Assembly: GCF_038443705.2 (NCBI RefSeq)
Contig: NZ_CP151767.2
Location: 3,711,501 to 3,775,500, forward strand
DNA from: Yoonia sp. SS1-5
GTDB taxonomy: Bacteria; Pseudomonadota; Alphaproteobacteria; Rhodobacterales; Rhodobacteraceae
Reading direction: 5' to 3'
DNA: 64,000 bases
Shown here: positions 62,176 to 64,000 of the stretch, in pieces
Position numbering within the stretch: the stretch's first letter is position 1
Layout: each line of letters starts with the position of its first letter
Made by a program: the position numbers and the translations under genes
The notes under the pieces: generated by a model
What the model was told of the DNA's origin: nothing
The model's input: only the letters and a program-made list of their open reading frames with translations
Database searches by the model: none

Positions 62176-64000
62176 ATGCAAAAAGGCCTGTACTTGGCGA
62201 TCTTGGCTGGCCTTGCAGCGCAAGCCGTTGCCGCAGACGAGGCGGGCTTTCGCTATAACACCTACGGCGCCCCGGGCCTGATTGACCTGCCAACCGCCCG
62301 TTCCGCGCCGGATGCGGAACTGGCCTTTACCGTCAGTCACTTTGCCGACCAGACCCGCAGCACCGCGACCTTTCAGCTTGCCCCCCGCCTTTCCGCCAGC
62401 TTTCGTTATGCCGGGCTAAATGGTGTTCGCGCACAGAACGGCCTGATCTATGATCGCGTTCTGGATCGCAGTTTCGCACTGCATTACCGTTTGTCGGATG
62501 AAACAGCCCGGTGGCCCGCTATTGCTGTCGGGCTGAATGATTTTCTGGGGACAGGGATTTATAGCAGCGAATACGTTGTTGCTAGCAAAACGCTGCGCCC
62601 CGGTGTCACGGTGACCGGTGGTTTGGGCTGGGGGCGTCTTTCCGGGGTCGGGGCCATTGGCGCCCCGTTTGGCGACCGCCCGATCAGGGATCTGGCCCAG
62701 GGCGGGAATGTCACCCGGAATACGTTTTTTTCGGGTGATGTTGCCCCGTTTGGCGGTGTGCATTGGCAGATGACCCGGCGCGCAGAGGCGGTGCTTGAAT
62801 ATTCTTCTGATGCCTATCCGTTCGAGGATGGCGTGTCGTTTGATCGCAAGTCGCAGATTAATGCCGGGCTAAGCTATGCGTTGCGCCCCAATCTGCATCT
62901 GTCGGTATATTACCTGTATGGGGCCGAAATCGGCGCGCAATTATCCTATGCGATTAATCCCGGTCAGTCGCGGCATGGTGGCGGTTATGATACCGGGCCC
63001 GTGCCGGTCGTCACAACGCCGCGCATGGCTGATCTGGACAAGGCGCGATTGCGCCGTGATCTGGCCGCTGACGGGATGACCTTGCAGGGCCTGTCCCGAC
63101 AGGGCGCCAGATTGCATGTTGCGATTGCCAATGACCGCTATATTGCCTCGGCGCAGGCGATCGGGCGGGCCGCCCGCATTCTGACCGCACATGCGCCGGC
63201 GGGCGTGTCTGCCTTTGAAATTACGTTAGTAGAAAATGGTGTGGCCGGTGAGACGTTTTTGATCAATCGGGCCGATCTTGGCCGATATGAATTTGCCCTT
63301 GATGGGGCCGGGGCTGTCCGTGCCCGAACGGTTGTGCGTCGCGATATTTCCCGCAATCCCGCGCGCGGTGGAACAGCCCCGAACTGGTCCATCGGCCCCT
63401 ATCTGACAACAAACCTCTTTGATCCTGACAATCCGCTGCGCGCTGATCTGGGCATCGCGCTGGATGGCAGGTGGTCGCCTGTGCAAGGGCTCGTCTTTGC
63501 CGGGACCGTGCGGCAGCGCGTGACTGGTAACCTTGATCAGGCAACGCGCATGTCGGATTCCATTCTGCCGCGCGTGCGCAGCGACTTTGCCCTTTATGAT
63601 CGCGAGGGCGATTTGGACCTGATTGATCTGACGGCCGCGTGGTACGCCCAGCCGTCTGACAGCGTAACAACCCGCCTGAGTTTTGGCCTGCTGGAGGAGA
63701 TGTTCGCCGGTGTCTCGTCAGAGGTGCTCTGGTCGCCGCCCAACAGTCCGTTTGCCTTGGGCCTAGAGTTTAATCATGTGCGCCAGCGCGATGTCGAAAG
63801 CGATTTCGACATACTGGATTACGACGTCACATCCGGTCATGCATCGCTCTATTGGGATATGGGTGCCGGATATCACGTGCGGTTGGATGCGGGGCGCTAT
63901 CTGGCTGGCGATTGGGGCGGCACGCTGACATTCGCGCGCAGTTTCGACAATGGCTGGATGATTGGCGCCTTCGCCACCCTGACAGACGTGCCGTTTGAGG
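62176..64000 (+). CDS. YjbH-type outer-membrane exopolysaccharide protein (3' end outside window)
   Basis: The frame is open from ATG 62176 to the end of the window (608 codons). A signal peptide (MQKGLYLAILAGLAAQAVAA, then DEAGFRYNTYGAPGLIDLPT) is followed by a beta-barrel-like sequence. The opening GAPGLIDLPTARSAPDAELA is characteristic of YjbH, an outer-membrane protein in the yjbEFGH exopolysaccharide operon. Later segments (SYALRPNLHLSVYYLYGAEI; ARTVVRRDISRNP) are also typical. It agrees with the sugar transferase upstream. Confidence 0.9.
   Translation, partial: MQKGLYLAILAGLAAQAVAADEAGFRYNTYGAPGLIDLPTARSAPDAELAFTVSHFADQTRSTATFQLAPRLSASFRYAGLNGVRAQNGLIYDRVLDRSFALHYRLSDETARWPAIAVGLNDFLGTGIYSSEYVVASKTLRPGVTVTGGLGWGRLSGVGAIGAPFGDRPIRDLAQGGNVTRNTFFSGDVAPFGGVHWQMTRRAEAVLEYSSDAYPFEDGVSFDRKSQINAGLSYALRPNLHLSVYYLYGAEIGAQLSYAINPGQSRHGGGYDTGPVPVVTTPRMADLDKARLRRDLAADGMTLQGLSRQGARLHVAIANDRYIASAQAIGRAARILTAHAPAGVSAFEITLVENGVAGETFLINRADLGRYEFALDGAGAVRARTVVRRDISRNPARGGTAPNWSIGPYLTTNLFDPDNPLRADLGIALDGRWSPVQGLVFAGTVRQRVTGNLDQATRMSDSILPRVRSDFALYDREGDLDLIDLTAAWYAQPSDSVTTRLSFGLLEEMFAGVSSEVLWSPPNSPFALGLEFNHVRQRDVESDFDILDYDVTSGHASLYWDMGAGYHVRLDAGRYLAGDWGGTLTFARSFDNGWMIGAFATLTDVPFE

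Noticed and set aside
1..64000. CRISPR array
   Set aside because: No regularly spaced direct repeats or cas genes were seen.

Overview
The window looks like a chromosomal segment of a marine alphaproteobacterium of the Rhodobacterales (Roseobacter group). The evidence is the gene content (glcDEF, cobQ, a DUF6280-type protein, TIGR03032, PDR/VanB reductase, GTA head-spike genes) and the high-GC coding style of the flanks. I could not run searches, so genus is not assigned.

Layout. 1-11 kb is mostly housekeeping: polA (5' end outside the window), a VOC protein, Hsp20, a secreted serine protease, the glycolate oxidase operon glcD-glcE-glcF with a GntR-like operator, a DUF599 membrane protein and a TIGR03032 protein. 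10.6-15.3 kb is accessory: a HlyC-type acyltransferase homologue whose expected catalytic His is Tyr, a VCBS/Hint protein, a sterol-desaturase-like membrane oxygenase, a PanB-like gene cut by one in-frame amber codon, and a PDR/VanB reductase. 15.4-44 kb is again mostly core: tRNA-Cys, protein-L-isoaspartate methyltransferase, TolC, cobQ, efp, ygfZ with an MsbA-like ABC exporter, two PLP aminotransferases, valS, an orphan molybdenum hydroxylase large subunit, metF/metR with a readable MetR box, a GGDEF-EAL protein, an inositol monophosphatase, a rhomboid protease and putA with its Lrp-type regulator.

45.4-53.1 kb is a compact non-flagellar type III secretion operon: sctJ, a gene in the sctK position, sctL, sctN, sctO, sctQ, sctR, sctS, sctT and sctU, mostly overlapping or a few bases apart. 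It looks AT-richer than its flanks. The secretin, SctD, SctV, needle and inner-rod genes are not in the window. SctU has lost the normally near-invariant NPTH autocleavage motif (it reads FFED). Directly downstream, an acidic gene is split by a complete IS481-family element with 7-bp target duplications; removing the element restores one 243-codon frame. A glycine-rich four-EF-hand protein without a signal peptide and a secreted lysozyme-like protein follow, and a 9-bp word (CTAGGTGGT) recurs in front of these three accessory genes. I read 45.2-57.6 kb as a horizontally acquired, partly eroding T3SS locus.

57.8-58.2 kb holds a tRNA-Leu(UAA) gene interrupted by a 243-nt group I intron between U34 and A35, the position used in cyanobacterial and plastid tRNA-Leu genes. 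58.4-64 kb contains two small exported proteins, a sugar transferase, two genes resembling the head-spike base and fibre of gene transfer agents, and a YjbH-type outer-membrane protein that runs off the end: a polysaccharide / GTA-receptor neighbourhood.
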